From CAZNXJ01 sp964577115 (GTDB lineage: Bacteria > Planctomycetota > Planctomycetia > Pirellulales > Pirellulaceae), in contig CAZNXJ010000022.1 of the NCBI GenBank assembly GCA_964577115.1, positions 1 through 64,000 on the forward strand: a stretch of DNA of 64,000 bases, in the 5' to 3' direction. The notes under the pieces were generated by a model. The model did not search any database, was not told where the DNA came from, and saw only the letters and a program-made list of their open reading frames with translations. Of this stretch, positions 7,768-17,116 are shown in pieces; position 1 is the stretch's first letter, and every line of letters begins with the position of its first letter. A program made the translations under genes and the position numbers.

Positions 7768-9915
7768 TTATTCGCCGTTCTGCTCTTCCCACGCGGTCCG
7801 GTAGGCGCCAAGCGACTCGAAGTACTCGAGCATCCGGACGTAGAAAGGATTAGCGCTGAGCGTGGCACTATCGCCGACGACGATTAGCCGGCGGCGAGCT
7901 CGGGTGAGCGCAACATTGACGCGGCGCAGCTCGGCGAGAAAACCGATCTCGCCCTGCGGATTGCTGCGCACGAGCGATATCAGTACGGCTTCTTTCTCAC
8001 GACCCTGGAAGCCATCGACGCTGTCGATCTCGATCCCCGGCCGAGCAATCCGCTCGCGCAGCAGCCGCACCTGAGCGGCATAGGGGGCGATGATTGCGAT
8101 TTCTGCCGGCGCCACTCCGGCGTCGAGTAATTGGTGGACTCGCTTTACAACGAGCTCTGCCTCCTCGGGGTTCCGCCGACTCTCGCCGTCCGGCTCGAGC
8201 TGCTCGTCGTATCCCGCACCAGCCGTGTCGATGAACTCGATCACCTTCCGCGTTGCTTCAACGTCGGCGACATGCGGCAGGTCGGCGAGCCGGTGCGTGG
8301 CGACGGAAGGATCGGCAATGAGCTGGCCGTCGTAAAATTCACGCGACGGAAACTCCATGATCGCTTCATGCATCCGATACTGCACCGTTAAGCGGCGCGT
8401 GATCTTGTTGCCGTACATGCCGACCAGCCGCTCGAATAAGCTAATTCCCAAACCCCCTTCGTCCGCCTCGCGGCTGATAATCGTCGGCGGGAGTTGGCAG
8501 TGATCGCCGGCCAAGACGAGCCGATCGCTCCGCAGCAGCGGGATCCAACACCCAGGTTCGACGCTCTGGCAGGCTTCATCCACGACGGCGAGTTGAAAAC
8601 GGCGAGTGCCAATGACTTCGCTGTCGATGCCCGTGGTCGTCGCGCAGAGGATGTCCGCTTCGGAGAGAATCTGTTCGACGGCTTGCGCCTGCATGCGCCG
8701 TGCGTCGGCCATCAATGCGCGGGCTTCCTGGCGGGCCGCGCTGCGTGCACCTGGTTCGGGTTTCGCACGCGTGTACCGTTCCGCTCGGCGAAACAATCCG
8801 AGCGCTTCCTTGATGTACTTGCGCGCGAGCCGCACGTCGGGATGCTGCTGAACGAGCAGGTCGAGCGTGTGGTCGCGCAATGCGGGCAGCACGCGCGCGG
8901 GGTGGCCGAGCCGCACGGCGTTCTCGCCTGCCGCGAGAAGCCGTTCGAAGATGTTATCGACGGCCAGGTTGCTGGGGGCGCAGGCGAGCACTTTCTCGCC
9001 GCGCCGCACCGCGCGGCGAATCAGCTCAACGACAGTCGTCGTCTTGCCGGTTCCCGGCGGCCCATGAATCAGCGCGACGTCGCGTGCTGACAAAGCAAAT
9101 TCGACGGCCTCGCGCTGTACGGGATTGAGCGAGTTATCGAGCGGCTCTTCGGGGGCCAGTGGGTCGAACTGTGGCTCACGCTCGCCCAGCAAGCAGTCAC
9201 GCAGTTCGGCAAGCCGGTCGCCGCTCGCGAGGCTGGCTCGCTCGAGCGCCGCTCGCTGACGCTGCATGGCGACCTCGTCGTCGGCCAGGTCGAGCCGCCA
9301 GGTGGCGGCAACGGAGAAATCCGCCGCATCGCCGGCTAACGCGATCGAGAGGTTTGTCTCCTGCCGTTCAAACACGACCGCTCGGTAGCCAGCCACTCCC
9401 GGTCGAGCTTCGTTGGGCGAAAGTATCACCGGCGTTCCGACCTCGAAACGCGACCACGGTAGCGGGGTTCGCGTTCGGCGGGCGAGCTGTAGCAGACGGC
9501 GTCCCCCAAGCCCCGCGTCTTCGTCGAGGATCTCGAGATCGAGCAGCGTCAGCCCCGATCGTTCGGCTTCGTCACCGGCCAGCCGCCGACGGCGCTCGGC
9601 GATCTGCCGCGCCTCGGCTTCGCTTTCCAGCTCCAGCAGCCTGGCCAGGCGTCGAAAATGCTCGCTGGCGGGATCGCCGGCTCGTGATTCGGCCGCCGCC
9701 CACACACGTACCGCGCGGCCGCCGACCTGCTGCCCATCTAACTGGCGACTCAGCCGCGCCTGCCAGCCATCCGGTACTTCGATCGTCGCGCGGCTCCCGT
9801 GAATCTGGATCTTTCCTACGCGTGCCCGATCGAGCCCGCCGATCTTGTGGAGCCAGCGCAGCAATTCTCCCCGGCCCACTCCGCGACCAATCGGTTCGAC
9901 AAACAAGAGCGCCAT
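7768..9915 (-). CDS. SF1 (IGHMBP2/Upf1-like) helicase with N-terminal DbpA-like RNA-binding domain
   Basis: A 715-residue superfamily 1 helicase. Walker A is GPPGTGKT at 285-292, preceded by a Q-like motif LNPVQREAV. Walker B is VVDEACQS, motif III is LAGDHCQLPPT, motif V is VDGFQGREKEAV and motif VI is VALTRARRRL, the set found in IGHMBP2/Upf1-like helicases. Residues about 10-75 (VGRGELLRWLHKIGGL, then VGKIQIHGSRATIEVP and VGGRAVRVW) follow the layout of the DbpA/CsdA RNA-binding domain, normally at the C-terminus of DEAD-box proteins. The helicase call is strong; the RNA-binding call is by eye. A role in RNA or RNP remodelling is inferred. Confidence 0.9.
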   Translation of the reverse strand: MALLFVEPIGRGVGRGELLRWLHKIGGLDRARVGKIQIHGSRATIEVPDGWQARLSRQLDGQQVGGRAVRVWAAAESRAGDPASEHFRRLARLLELESEAEARQIAERRRRLAGDEAERSGLTLLDLEILDEDAGLGGRRLLQLARRTRTPLPWSRFEVGTPVILSPNEARPGVAGYRAVVFERQETNLSIALAGDAADFSVAATWRLDLADDEVAMQRQRAALERASLASGDRLAELRDCLLGEREPQFDPLAPEEPLDNSLNPVQREAVEFALSARDVALIHGPPGTGKTTTVVELIRRAVRRGEKVLACAPSNLAVDNIFERLLAAGENAVRLGHPARVLPALRDHTLDLLVQQHPDVRLARKYIKEALGLFRRAERYTRAKPEPGARSAARQEARALMADARRMQAQAVEQILSEADILCATTTGIDSEVIGTRRFQLAVVDEACQSVEPGCWIPLLRSDRLVLAGDHCQLPPTIISREADEGGLGISLFERLVGMYGNKITRRLTVQYRMHEAIMEFPSREFYDGQLIADPSVATHRLADLPHVADVEATRKVIEFIDTAGAGYDEQLEPDGESRRNPEEAELVVKRVHQLLDAGVAPAEIAIIAPYAAQVRLLRERIARPGIEIDSVDGFQGREKEAVLISLVRSNPQGEIGFLAELRRVNVALTRARRRLIVVGDSATLSANPFYVRMLEYFESLGAYRTAWEEQNGE

Positions 9916-9980
9916 CAGGGTCGCCAGGCCTCAGCAGAGCGAAAGAGGGGCACTGTGTGGCCCCCAGCGAAAGAACAAGC

Positions 9981-10028
9981 AAAACGAAAAAAGCGGCGCG
10001 CTCAAACCGAAGGCTTGAACACGCCGCT
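9981..10028 (-). terminator. Strong intrinsic terminator of the 91-residue gene
   Basis: Read on the minus strand, a stem of about 16 bp with three G.U pairs begins agcggcgtgttcaagc. Its apical loop is cttcg, the 3' arm ends gcgcgccgct, and TTTTTTCGTTTT follows directly. This is a textbook rho-independent terminator, 33 bases after the stop codon of the gene at 10061-10336. Confidence 0.88.
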
Positions 10029-10060
10029 GTGACTTCGAGCACTGAACGCCGTGGCTCGGA

Positions 10061-10336
10061 CTAGAGCGCTTCGGCCATCTGAGCTTCCTGAGCGGCCTGC
10101 TGGAGCTGCTCCCAGCCCCGCGCGCGGACCACGCGGCTCAGGACCCGCCGTCCGCCTTCCGTGTGGACCCGCAACTTGCGTACGGGCTCGCGCGACTCGC
10201 CATCCACGAACGTAACCGCATGAGGAGTGACGTCGACGATCTCAACCGTTTCGCCGTCGAGCCGGCAGCGCACAGCCAGCTCAACGATCCGATTGTTCTC
10301 TTCGTCCTCCCAATTGGTGGTGAAGCTTGTCATCAT
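10061..10336 (-). CDS. Small unknown protein, monocistronic
   Basis: A 91-residue protein that I do not recognise. ATG 10336 is preferred because GGGGAG lies seven bases upstream; a TTG five codons earlier is also open. The sequence is soluble and charged: a first half with several beta-like strands (RIVELAVRCRLDGETVEIVD, VTFVDGE), then a basic central part and an Ala/Gln-rich C-terminal helix. It has its own intrinsic terminator and is preceded by a hairpin that probably ends the upstream operon, so it appears to be an independent transcription unit. Confidence 0.65.
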   Translation of the reverse strand: MMTSFTTNWEDEENNRIVELAVRCRLDGETVEIVDVTPHAVTFVDGESREPVRKLRVHTEGGRRVLSRVVRARGWEQLQQAAQEAQMAEAL

Positions 10337-10373
10337 TCCATCACTCCCCAAAGCAAACGAGAATTGAACGTGC

Positions 10374-10408
10374 AGAAAGAAAGAATGCCCGGCACGACTT
10401 GCCGGGCA
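10374..10408 (-). terminator. Hairpin with T-rich tail, probable terminator
   Basis: A perfect 9-bp inverted repeat, tgcccggca / tgccgggca (10386-10394 and 10400-10408), with a 5-base loop. On the minus strand it is followed by ttctttctttct. It sits about 200 bp after the DUF1501 gene and just before the 91-residue gene, so it most likely ends the PSD1-DUF1501 transcript. A leader role for the small gene is the alternative. Confidence 0.65.
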
Positions 10409-10606
10409 ACTTCATCAATCAGCGCAGCTCGACCAACGAACTGAATAGCCAAGAATACTCACGTTCTCGGAATTTGCGAAGTCGAGCTTGAACAGGAAAG
10501 CCAGGGACGGGCCGGTTTTTTCCGATAACTTAGCCAATGTGAATACGGAGCCCCTTACGATCGCTCTAACGCGAGCAGGCGGCGCCGTGGATCAGCGTCC
10601 CGGGCG

Positions 10607-12076
10607 TCAGGCTAAAAGCTCGGTGACCACCCGACTGGGCTCGACACCTGTGAGCTTCTGGTCGAGACCCTGGAATTTGAACGTAAATCGCTCGTGGTCG
10701 ATTCCCATGCAATGCAGAATCGTGGCGTTCAGATCGTTGACGTGAACCGGGTCGCGCACGACGTTGTAGCTGAAATCGTCCGTTTCACCGTACACTGTTC
10801 CACCTCGGATCCCGCCACCCGCCAGCCACATGCAGAAGTTGCGCGGGTGGTGATCGCGGCCATAGTTGGTGGCGGTCAGTGCGCCTTGGGAGTACACCGT
10901 GCGGCCGAATTCGCCACCCCACACGACGAGCGTCGTGTCGAGCAGGCCGCGCTGCTTGAGGTCGGCCAACAAGGCCGCTGTCGGTTGGTCCGTGTCCTCG
11001 CATTGCAGCCGCAGGTCGCTCGGCAGGTTCCCGTGCTGATCCCACCCACGATGCAGGATCTGCACGACGCGGACACCGCGCTCGACCAGGCGCCGAGCCA
11101 TCAGTGCGCTGGCGGCGTACGTTCCCGGTCGCAGCACGTCTGGACCGTAGCTGGCCAGGGTCTCTTCGGATTCCGTACTAAAGTCGACGAGCTCCGGAAC
11201 ACTCGTTTGCATGCGGAACGCCATCTCGTACTGCTCGATGCGCGTCTGGATCTCAGGATCACCGAAGCGGCCGAGCGCGCGCCGATTGAGCTCGCCCAAA
11301 GTATCGAGCAGCGCGCGGCGATGGCGGCCATCCACTCCGTCCGGGTTCTGGAGATACAGCACCGGATCCCCGGCACTGCGGAGCGCGACGCCGGTGTGGC
11401 TCGTTGGCAGAAACCCGCTGCTCCACATGCGCGTGAACAGGGCCTGCGCGGCGGCCTTCGACTTCCACGACGGGGTCAGCACGACGAACGCCGGCAAGTC
11501 GTTGCTTTCGGCGCCTAGCCCGTAGGACAGCCACGACCCGAGGCTCGCTTTGCCCGGAACTTCGCTGCCGGTCATCACGAACGTGCAGGCTGGATCGTGG
11601 TTGATCGCGTTCGTGTGCACAGTGCGCACTAGCGCGATGTCGTCGACCATCTTGGCGGTATGCGGCAGCAGTTCGCTCACCCACATACCCGATTCGCCGT
11701 GCTGCTGGAATTTAAACATGGACGGTGCGACCGGCAGCCGCGACTGGCCGCTGGTCATCGTGGTGATCCGCTGGCCCATGCGTATGCTGTCCGGCAGATC
11801 TGTGTCGAAGTACTCGGCGAGCTGCGGTTTGTGATCCCACAGATCCATCTGCGACGGGCCGCCGTTCATGTGCAGATAGATGATCGAGCGAGCTCGCGGC
11901 GCAAAATGGGGCAATCCGGGGAGCCCCGGCTGGCTCGGCGAGCCCGCCTGGGTGGTGCGCGGGATCGCGCTGGATCCCAGCAACATGGAAAGGGCCAGGC
12001 CTCCCAGGCGCAGGCCACTGTCGCCGAAGAACTGGCGGCGGGTGGTTTGCAACGTGTGTTCGGCAGCAGGATGCAT
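10607..12076 (-). CDS. DUF1501 protein, PSD1-paired type, Tat-like signal
   Basis: A 489-residue DUF1501 protein. Starting at 12076 gives a Tat-like N-terminus (TTRRQFFGDSG followed by a hydrophobic stretch). Family landmarks are MNGGPSQMDLWDHKP, GGEFGRT and GRDHHPRNF. DUF1501 belongs to the alkaline-phosphatase/sulfatase fold group, but its substrate is unknown. It lies 103 bp downstream of the PSD1 gene on the same strand, the classic planctomycete pair. It differs from the four other copies here by a longer segment after WDHKP and by His instead of Trp in GRDHH. Confidence 0.92.
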   Translation of the reverse strand: MHPAAEHTLQTTRRQFFGDSGLRLGGLALSMLLGSSAIPRTTQAGSPSQPGLPGLPHFAPRARSIIYLHMNGGPSQMDLWDHKPQLAEYFDTDLPDSIRMGQRITTMTSGQSRLPVAPSMFKFQQHGESGMWVSELLPHTAKMVDDIALVRTVHTNAINHDPACTFVMTGSEVPGKASLGSWLSYGLGAESNDLPAFVVLTPSWKSKAAAQALFTRMWSSGFLPTSHTGVALRSAGDPVLYLQNPDGVDGRHRRALLDTLGELNRRALGRFGDPEIQTRIEQYEMAFRMQTSVPELVDFSTESEETLASYGPDVLRPGTYAASALMARRLVERGVRVVQILHRGWDQHGNLPSDLRLQCEDTDQPTAALLADLKQRGLLDTTLVVWGGEFGRTVYSQGALTATNYGRDHHPRNFCMWLAGGGIRGGTVYGETDDFSYNVVRDPVHVNDLNATILHCMGIDHERFTFKFQGLDQKLTGVEPSRVVTELLA

Positions 12077-12179
12077 GGCTACAGACTCGCGTATTTTTCG
12101 TTGATGGGGTGACGCGCGGCCTTCGGTTCCGTGCTCCGGCCTTGGAGCACCCGAGGCTACGAAGCGCACCAACCCAGCG

Positions 12180-15100
12180 TCAGTTGCGATTAATCGTTTC
12201 GTCGAGGTTCAAGACCAGGTTGGCGACGAGCGTCCAGGCAGCGGTTTCAACGGGATCCGCGATGTTTTGCGGAGCGGACTCACCCGTATGAATTGCCCGC
12301 TCGGCAGCCGCCGGGTCCGCAGCGAATAGCGCTTGCTGCTGGGCGAGCATGTCGAGCACGAGCCGGATTTCTTCTTCGTCGGGATGGCGGGCGAGCACAA
12401 TGCGATAGAGTCTCCGTACGCGCTCGGCCGAATCGGCTCCCGCTTCGCGCATCGCGCGTTCCGCCAGCGCTCGGGCCGCCTCGAAGTGCTGTACGTCATT
12501 TAGTAACTGGAGTGCTTGGAGCGGCGTGTTGCTCCGTTCGCGCCGCGAGCAGAACTGTTCGCGATTGGGCGCATCGAAGTTCGACATGAAGGGAGGCGGA
12601 GCCGTTCGTTTCAGGAACACGTACAAACTGCGGCGGTAGAGGTCCGAACCGTGGTCCTGAAGGTAGTAGCGCGTGTTGCTGTCCGCGTACCCGACGGGCT
12701 CCCAGATATTCGGCGGTTGATAGGGCATCACGCCGGGACCGCCCATTTTCAGGGTCATCAGCCCACTGACAAACAAAACGTTGTCCCGAATCTGTTCAGC
12801 ATCGAGCCGAATGCGGGGGCCGCGCGCGTAAAGTCGGTTTTCCGGATCGCGCTGGTACAAGTCGGGAGGAGCCGCCGAGGCCTGGCGGAACGTGGCGGAT
12901 GTGACGAGCATTCGCACGAGCCGTTTCACATCCCAGCCGCTCTCGCGGAAATCGACCGCCAGCCAATCCAGCAGTTCCGGATGACTTGGCATCTCGCCCT
13001 GAGCCCCAAAGTCGAAGCTGGTTTTCACGAGCCCTGTTCCGAAGAACTGCTGCCAGAACCGATTGACAGTTACGCGTGCCGTCAGCGGATGCTCGGGGGC
13101 GACCAGCCACTTGGCGAGGTCGAGGCGATTCGGCACTCGCTCCGGCGGCTCGACGGCAAGCGGCGGTAAGACTGCGGGAACGCCCGGTTTCACCGGGTCG
13201 CCCGGCTGATCGTATTGGCCGCGAAGCATGACGAACGCCTCGCGCGGTTGTTCGAGGTCACGGAAGATCATCGTTCCCGGGATCGCCTCGTCGGCCGCAA
13301 TCCGCTCGGCACGTGCCGCTTGCCACGCGCGCTGAAATTCGGCATGCGTCTCATCGAGCGGCCGGGCGACGGAGGCCAGGTAAAACCGCTGAACGGCTGC
13401 GCGATCGGCTTCCGAAGCCTTTTCGATGCCAGCGGTCAGTATCCCATGCAAATTCGCGGGCACGTCGGGCGGAACGTTCGACCCGATGCCGCTCCACCAG
13501 ACGCGAAGCGACTCACGAGCATCGACGGCCGGCTGCGCGTTCCCGAAAATCGTGAGCCCATCGCACCAGACGACACCGCCCGTTTCCTGGATCGTGATTC
13601 TCGTGATGGGCTGACCTGGTTCGATGTTCAGTGTGCTGAGCGGCAGAAGAAGCCGGCTCCATTCACCGGGCGCTGGTAGTTCGCCTTGCACGACGCTGTG
13701 CGGCGGACTGCCTGCTCGCGCGTCGAGCACCGCGCCATCGCCCCACACGGCCCGCCGGTCGGATCCGGCTGCGTGAACGGTCACAGCGAGGGCGGTGGGA
13801 GGCTGATGTGGATCGGTGCGGATCCAGAATTCGAACTGCCCTTCCTCGGGGGCCGTGATTGGCTGTAGCTGATACTGAAGTACTTCCTCGTGGAAGTAGG
13901 AGTTCGCAAGACGCAGAGCGCGACGCCCCGAGTGTACGCCAAATTCTGGATCTTCGGTCCAGACCGAAGGATTGCGCGTCGTGTTACGTACCGAGACACC
14001 CGGAGGAAATGCATCATCGAACAACACGTCGCGGATCGGTTTCGACGGCGGAGCCGTTTCCAGCTCTGCGGGATCCTGATAGGACAGCGCCCCGGCGAAC
14101 TCTTCGAGTTGCTGCCGAGCGGTTTGTTCGAGCTGCCGCGCATTGTCGAGCCGCTCCTGTTGACCGGGGCCGGGCAGCTTCAGGAATGGCGGAGTGTTGT
14201 TGATATTGCCGTCCATGGCCGGATCGGCCGCGCTATAGAAGAACGCGTACATCGAGTAGAACTCGCGGGCCGAGAGCGGATCGTACTTATGGTCGTGGCA
14301 CACGGCACAGCCGCCCGTCAGTCCCATCCACGCCTCGATCGCCGTGCTCGTCCGCTCGACGGCGTACCGGTAGAGAAATTCCTCCGCGATCGATCCGCCT
14401 TCGCTCGTCGTGACATTGCAGCGATTGAAACCGGTGGCGATCAATTGATCCGTTGTGGGGTTCGGCAGAAGGTCGCCGGCTAATTGCCAGATCGTGAACT
14501 GATCGAACGGCAAGTTGTCGTTCATCGCGCGGACGACCCAGTCGCGGTACGCCCACATAATCCGCTCGTTGTCCAGGTGCAAGCCGTGGGTGTCAGCGTA
14601 GCGGGCGACGTCTAGCCAGTGCCGAGCCATCTCTTCGCCATAGCGAGGCGAATCGAGATACTGCGATACAAGTTTGTCGTACGCGTCCGGCGAGTCGTCG
14701 GCGAGAAAATGTTCGACTTCTTCAACGGTCGGGGGCAGCCCGGTGAGGGCAAACGCCAGGCGTCGAATCAATGTCTCGCGATCGGCCTGCGGCTGTGGGC
14801 GAAGCCCTTCCGCTTCGAGCTTCGCGAGAATAAAGCGATCGATCGCGTTCCGCGGCCAGGCCGTGTCTTGTACTTCGGGTTCCGCGGGACGCGAGGGCGT
14901 GACGAAGGCCCAATGCTGATCGTACGGCGCCCCTTCGGCAATCCAGCGCCGCAGCAGTTCGATTTGCTCGGCGCTGAGCGGTTTCTGGGTTGATTCGGGC
15001 GGCATCCGCATGTCTGGGTCGTCGGATGTGATGCGCCTCCACAGTTCACTGTTCTCCACGTCGCCCGGCCGGATCGCTGTCGAATCGCCGCGGTCTTCGA

Positions 15101-15290
15101 ACGCCGATTCGGGCACGTCCAATCGCAGATCGGCTTCGCGCGTGTTCGCATCGAAGCCGTGGCAGGTGAAGCAGTGGTTCGAAAGAATCGGGCGGATATC
15201 CCGATTAAAGTCGATGGAGGCCGGCTCGTCGGCTCGGCTGGCGAGTGGAAGGGCCAGCAGCAGGACGAAGGCGAGCAAACTGCGCGTCAT
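12180..15290 (-). CDS. PSD1 / planctomycete cytochrome c, DUF1549 and DUF1553 protein
   Basis: A 1036-residue exported protein. A signal peptide (about 1-20) is followed by a planctomycete cytochrome c motif CFTCH at residues 40-44 in the context RPILSNHCFTCHG. DUF1549 covers roughly residues 145-350 (HWLDVARYADTHGLH, GFNRCN, CAVCHDHKYDP). DUF1553 covers roughly 740-980 (LAKWLVAPEHPLTARV, TPLQALQLLND). Between them, about 425-590, is a beta-rich insert that looks like a carbohydrate-binding or galactose-binding sandwich. The protein is thought to work with its DUF1501 partner downstream; the biochemical role is not established. The single CxxCH suggests one covalent heme. Confidence 0.94.
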   Translation of the reverse strand: MTRSLLAFVLLLALPLASRADEPASIDFNRDIRPILSNHCFTCHGFDANTREADLRLDVPESAFEDRGDSTAIRPGDVENSELWRRITSDDPDMRMPPESTQKPLSAEQIELLRRWIAEGAPYDQHWAFVTPSRPAEPEVQDTAWPRNAIDRFILAKLEAEGLRPQPQADRETLIRRLAFALTGLPPTVEEVEHFLADDSPDAYDKLVSQYLDSPRYGEEMARHWLDVARYADTHGLHLDNERIMWAYRDWVVRAMNDNLPFDQFTIWQLAGDLLPNPTTDQLIATGFNRCNVTTSEGGSIAEEFLYRYAVERTSTAIEAWMGLTGGCAVCHDHKYDPLSAREFYSMYAFFYSAADPAMDGNINNTPPFLKLPGPGQQERLDNARQLEQTARQQLEEFAGALSYQDPAELETAPPSKPIRDVLFDDAFPPGVSVRNTTRNPSVWTEDPEFGVHSGRRALRLANSYFHEEVLQYQLQPITAPEEGQFEFWIRTDPHQPPTALAVTVHAAGSDRRAVWGDGAVLDARAGSPPHSVVQGELPAPGEWSRLLLPLSTLNIEPGQPITRITIQETGGVVWCDGLTIFGNAQPAVDARESLRVWWSGIGSNVPPDVPANLHGILTAGIEKASEADRAAVQRFYLASVARPLDETHAEFQRAWQAARAERIAADEAIPGTMIFRDLEQPREAFVMLRGQYDQPGDPVKPGVPAVLPPLAVEPPERVPNRLDLAKWLVAPEHPLTARVTVNRFWQQFFGTGLVKTSFDFGAQGEMPSHPELLDWLAVDFRESGWDVKRLVRMLVTSATFRQASAAPPDLYQRDPENRLYARGPRIRLDAEQIRDNVLFVSGLMTLKMGGPGVMPYQPPNIWEPVGYADSNTRYYLQDHGSDLYRRSLYVFLKRTAPPPFMSNFDAPNREQFCSRRERSNTPLQALQLLNDVQHFEAARALAERAMREAGADSAERVRRLYRIVLARHPDEEEIRLVLDMLAQQQALFAADPAAAERAIHTGESAPQNIADPVETAAWTLVANLVLNLDETINRN

Positions 15291-15497
15291 GGCATGACCC
15301 GATGAGACGAAAGGCGGGAAGCTCTAGGCGGGTTTGGATCATCGCCCATTGTACGCCAGCTCGCAGCCCGCTCCAAACAGGCGCACCCTCGAACGCGGCG
15401 CCAGCGTCCTCGTTCGAGCGTGTGCGGTAAACGGCACAGGAATCGCACCGGGGCCTACACGGTTAAGTGTTTCTACCTGCCGAAAGTGGATTGCCTC

Positions 15498-15710
15498 ATG
15501 CTTTTCCTCAAGCACAAGCCTTCGGGTGACCTGCTCCGCGTCGACGATGTGGCCACGCTTGTAGATCCGCAAGCCAGTCACGTCCGCGCACAAGATCAGG
15601 CCGGGCAGGAACAGCAGGATCCGATCGAGTTCCCGAAAGCAGAGCTGGAATTTCCGTCGGGCGAAGCGCTGCCGCGCTGCTGGATCGACGCGCGCTACCA
15701 ATTGCGGTAG
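15498..15710 (+). CDS. Small unknown protein, 70 residues
   Basis: A short ORF reading MLFLKHKPSGDLLRVDDV and ending FPSGEALPRCWIDARYQLR. The composition looks protein-like, and I believe similar 70-residue proteins with a terminal LPxCWxD motif occur in other planctomycetes, but I cannot check this. It is soluble, acidic in the middle, with one Cys. There is no clear ribosome site. It lies on the plus strand between two minus-strand operons, and a 131-residue antisense ORF covers it. I prefer this strand because the antisense protein is Arg/Ala-rich and featureless. Confidence 0.55.
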   Translation: MLFLKHKPSGDLLRVDDVATLVDPQASHVRAQDQAGQEQQDPIEFPKAELEFPSGEALPRCWIDARYQLR

Positions 15711-15778
15711 TCGTCGCGCAGCGCGGCACGCCAAGCCGACGTTGCAGGCAATTGATGAGTACCGCCGAGTCCGGGCGA

Positions 15779-17116
15779 CTACATGAGCTCGCGGATCGGT
15801 GTCGGGTCGCTGACCAGATGTGCGGGCCGACCTTGCGGCGTGTAGAGGATCTTGTTCGGGTCGATGCCCAGTTTCATGTAAACCGTCGAGACGAAGTTCT
15901 CGGGCGACGAGACGCGTTCGATGGCCGAGTGGCCAGTGCGGTCCGTAGCGCCGACGATCGTGCCGCCAGGGATGCGCCCGCCGGCCATGAGCACCGACAT
16001 GGCGTTCGCCCAGTGGTCGCGGCCGGGCTTGGTTTGCCCGGCCAGCGTCGAGATCTTCGGTGTGCGGCCGAACTCGCCGAGCGCCACGACGAGCGTCGAA
16101 TCGAGTAAGCCACGCTGGTCGAGGTCTTCAATCAAGGCCGCGACCGTGTTGTCCCACCGCGGCAGGCGTTTCGACAGCGATCCGAAAATATCGGCGTGGT
16201 GATCCCATCCGCCGTCGTACACGGTGATAAAGGGAACACCGGCTTCGACCAGACGTCGAGCGAGCAGACAGCGCTGGCCGAAGGCATCGCGGCCATACGC
16301 GTCACGTACCTTCTCGTCTTCGCGGTTGATATCAAACGCAGCCTGGGCCTCGGGCGACGTCACCAGGTCGTAGCCTTGATGGTAGTACTCGTCGAGCGCC
16401 ACCACCGGATCGCCGAATGATTCGTCGTTGATCCGCTTCATTTTGTCGACCAGGGAACGCAAATTGACTCGCCGATCGAAGCGGTCGCCGAGCAGGTCGC
16501 TCGGCACGGCCACGTCGCGTACACGGAAATTCTTGTTGTTCGGGTCACCGCCCACGACGAATGGTGCGTATTTGGCTCCGAGGAAGTTCGGGCCGCCCGA
16601 GCGCGACATCTGCGGCATCGAGAAGTACGAGGGCAGCGCGCCGTTTCGATCCAGTTCCTTGGCTACGACGCTTCCCATGCTGGGATGGAAGCTGACGAAC
16701 GCACCGCAGCCGACGGGGATACGCGGCGGAGCGCCGGTCATCATGTAGTGGTTGCCCGCACCGTGGTTGCCTTCGTTGTGGCGGATCGAACGCACGATCG
16801 CGTACTTGTCGAGAAGCCCAGCCAGTCGCGTCATATGTTCCGAGAAGTAGACGCCCGGCAGCTTCGTAGCCGTGACGCCGAACTCGCCACGAATTTCGGC
16901 AGGCGCTTCGGGCTTCGGATCAAATGTTTCGAAATGTGTCGGACCGCCATCCATCCAGATGAGGATGCAGGACTTCGCCGCAGGCTCAATGCCGCTTTCC
17001 GACGCCATGGCGCGGAGACGCAGTCCGCCGACCAGTCCGCCGCCCATCAACGTACCTAAACCAAGGCGCAGGCAGTGGCGGCGAGTAATTCCTTCGCAGT
17101 TCTTCGAGAAACCCAT
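15779..17116 (-). CDS. DUF1501 protein, solo type
   Basis: A 445-residue DUF1501 protein with a Tat-like start (ITRRHCLRLGLGTL followed by a Gly-rich hydrophobic segment). Landmarks are MDGGPTHFETFDPKPEAP, EIRGEFG, LGEFGRTPKI and GRDHWANAM; the end is TPIRELM. No PSD1 gene is adjacent in the same operon; the PSD1 gene 490 bp downstream already has its own DUF1501 partner. Substrate unknown. Confidence 0.92.
   Translation of the reverse strand: MGFSKNCEGITRRHCLRLGLGTLMGGGLVGGLRLRAMASESGIEPAAKSCILIWMDGGPTHFETFDPKPEAPAEIRGEFGVTATKLPGVYFSEHMTRLAGLLDKYAIVRSIRHNEGNHGAGNHYMMTGAPPRIPVGCGAFVSFHPSMGSVVAKELDRNGALPSYFSMPQMSRSGGPNFLGAKYAPFVVGGDPNNKNFRVRDVAVPSDLLGDRFDRRVNLRSLVDKMKRINDESFGDPVVALDEYYHQGYDLVTSPEAQAAFDINREDEKVRDAYGRDAFGQRCLLARRLVEAGVPFITVYDGGWDHHADIFGSLSKRLPRWDNTVAALIEDLDQRGLLDSTLVVALGEFGRTPKISTLAGQTKPGRDHWANAMSVLMAGGRIPGGTIVGATDRTGHSAIERVSSPENFVSTVYMKLGIDPNKILYTPQGRPAHLVSDPTPIRELM

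Noticed and set aside
15339..15734. 131-codon minus-strand ORF over the 70-residue ORF
   Set aside because: The protein is Arg/Ala-rich without features; the plus-strand ORF has a more natural composition and a clear end motif.
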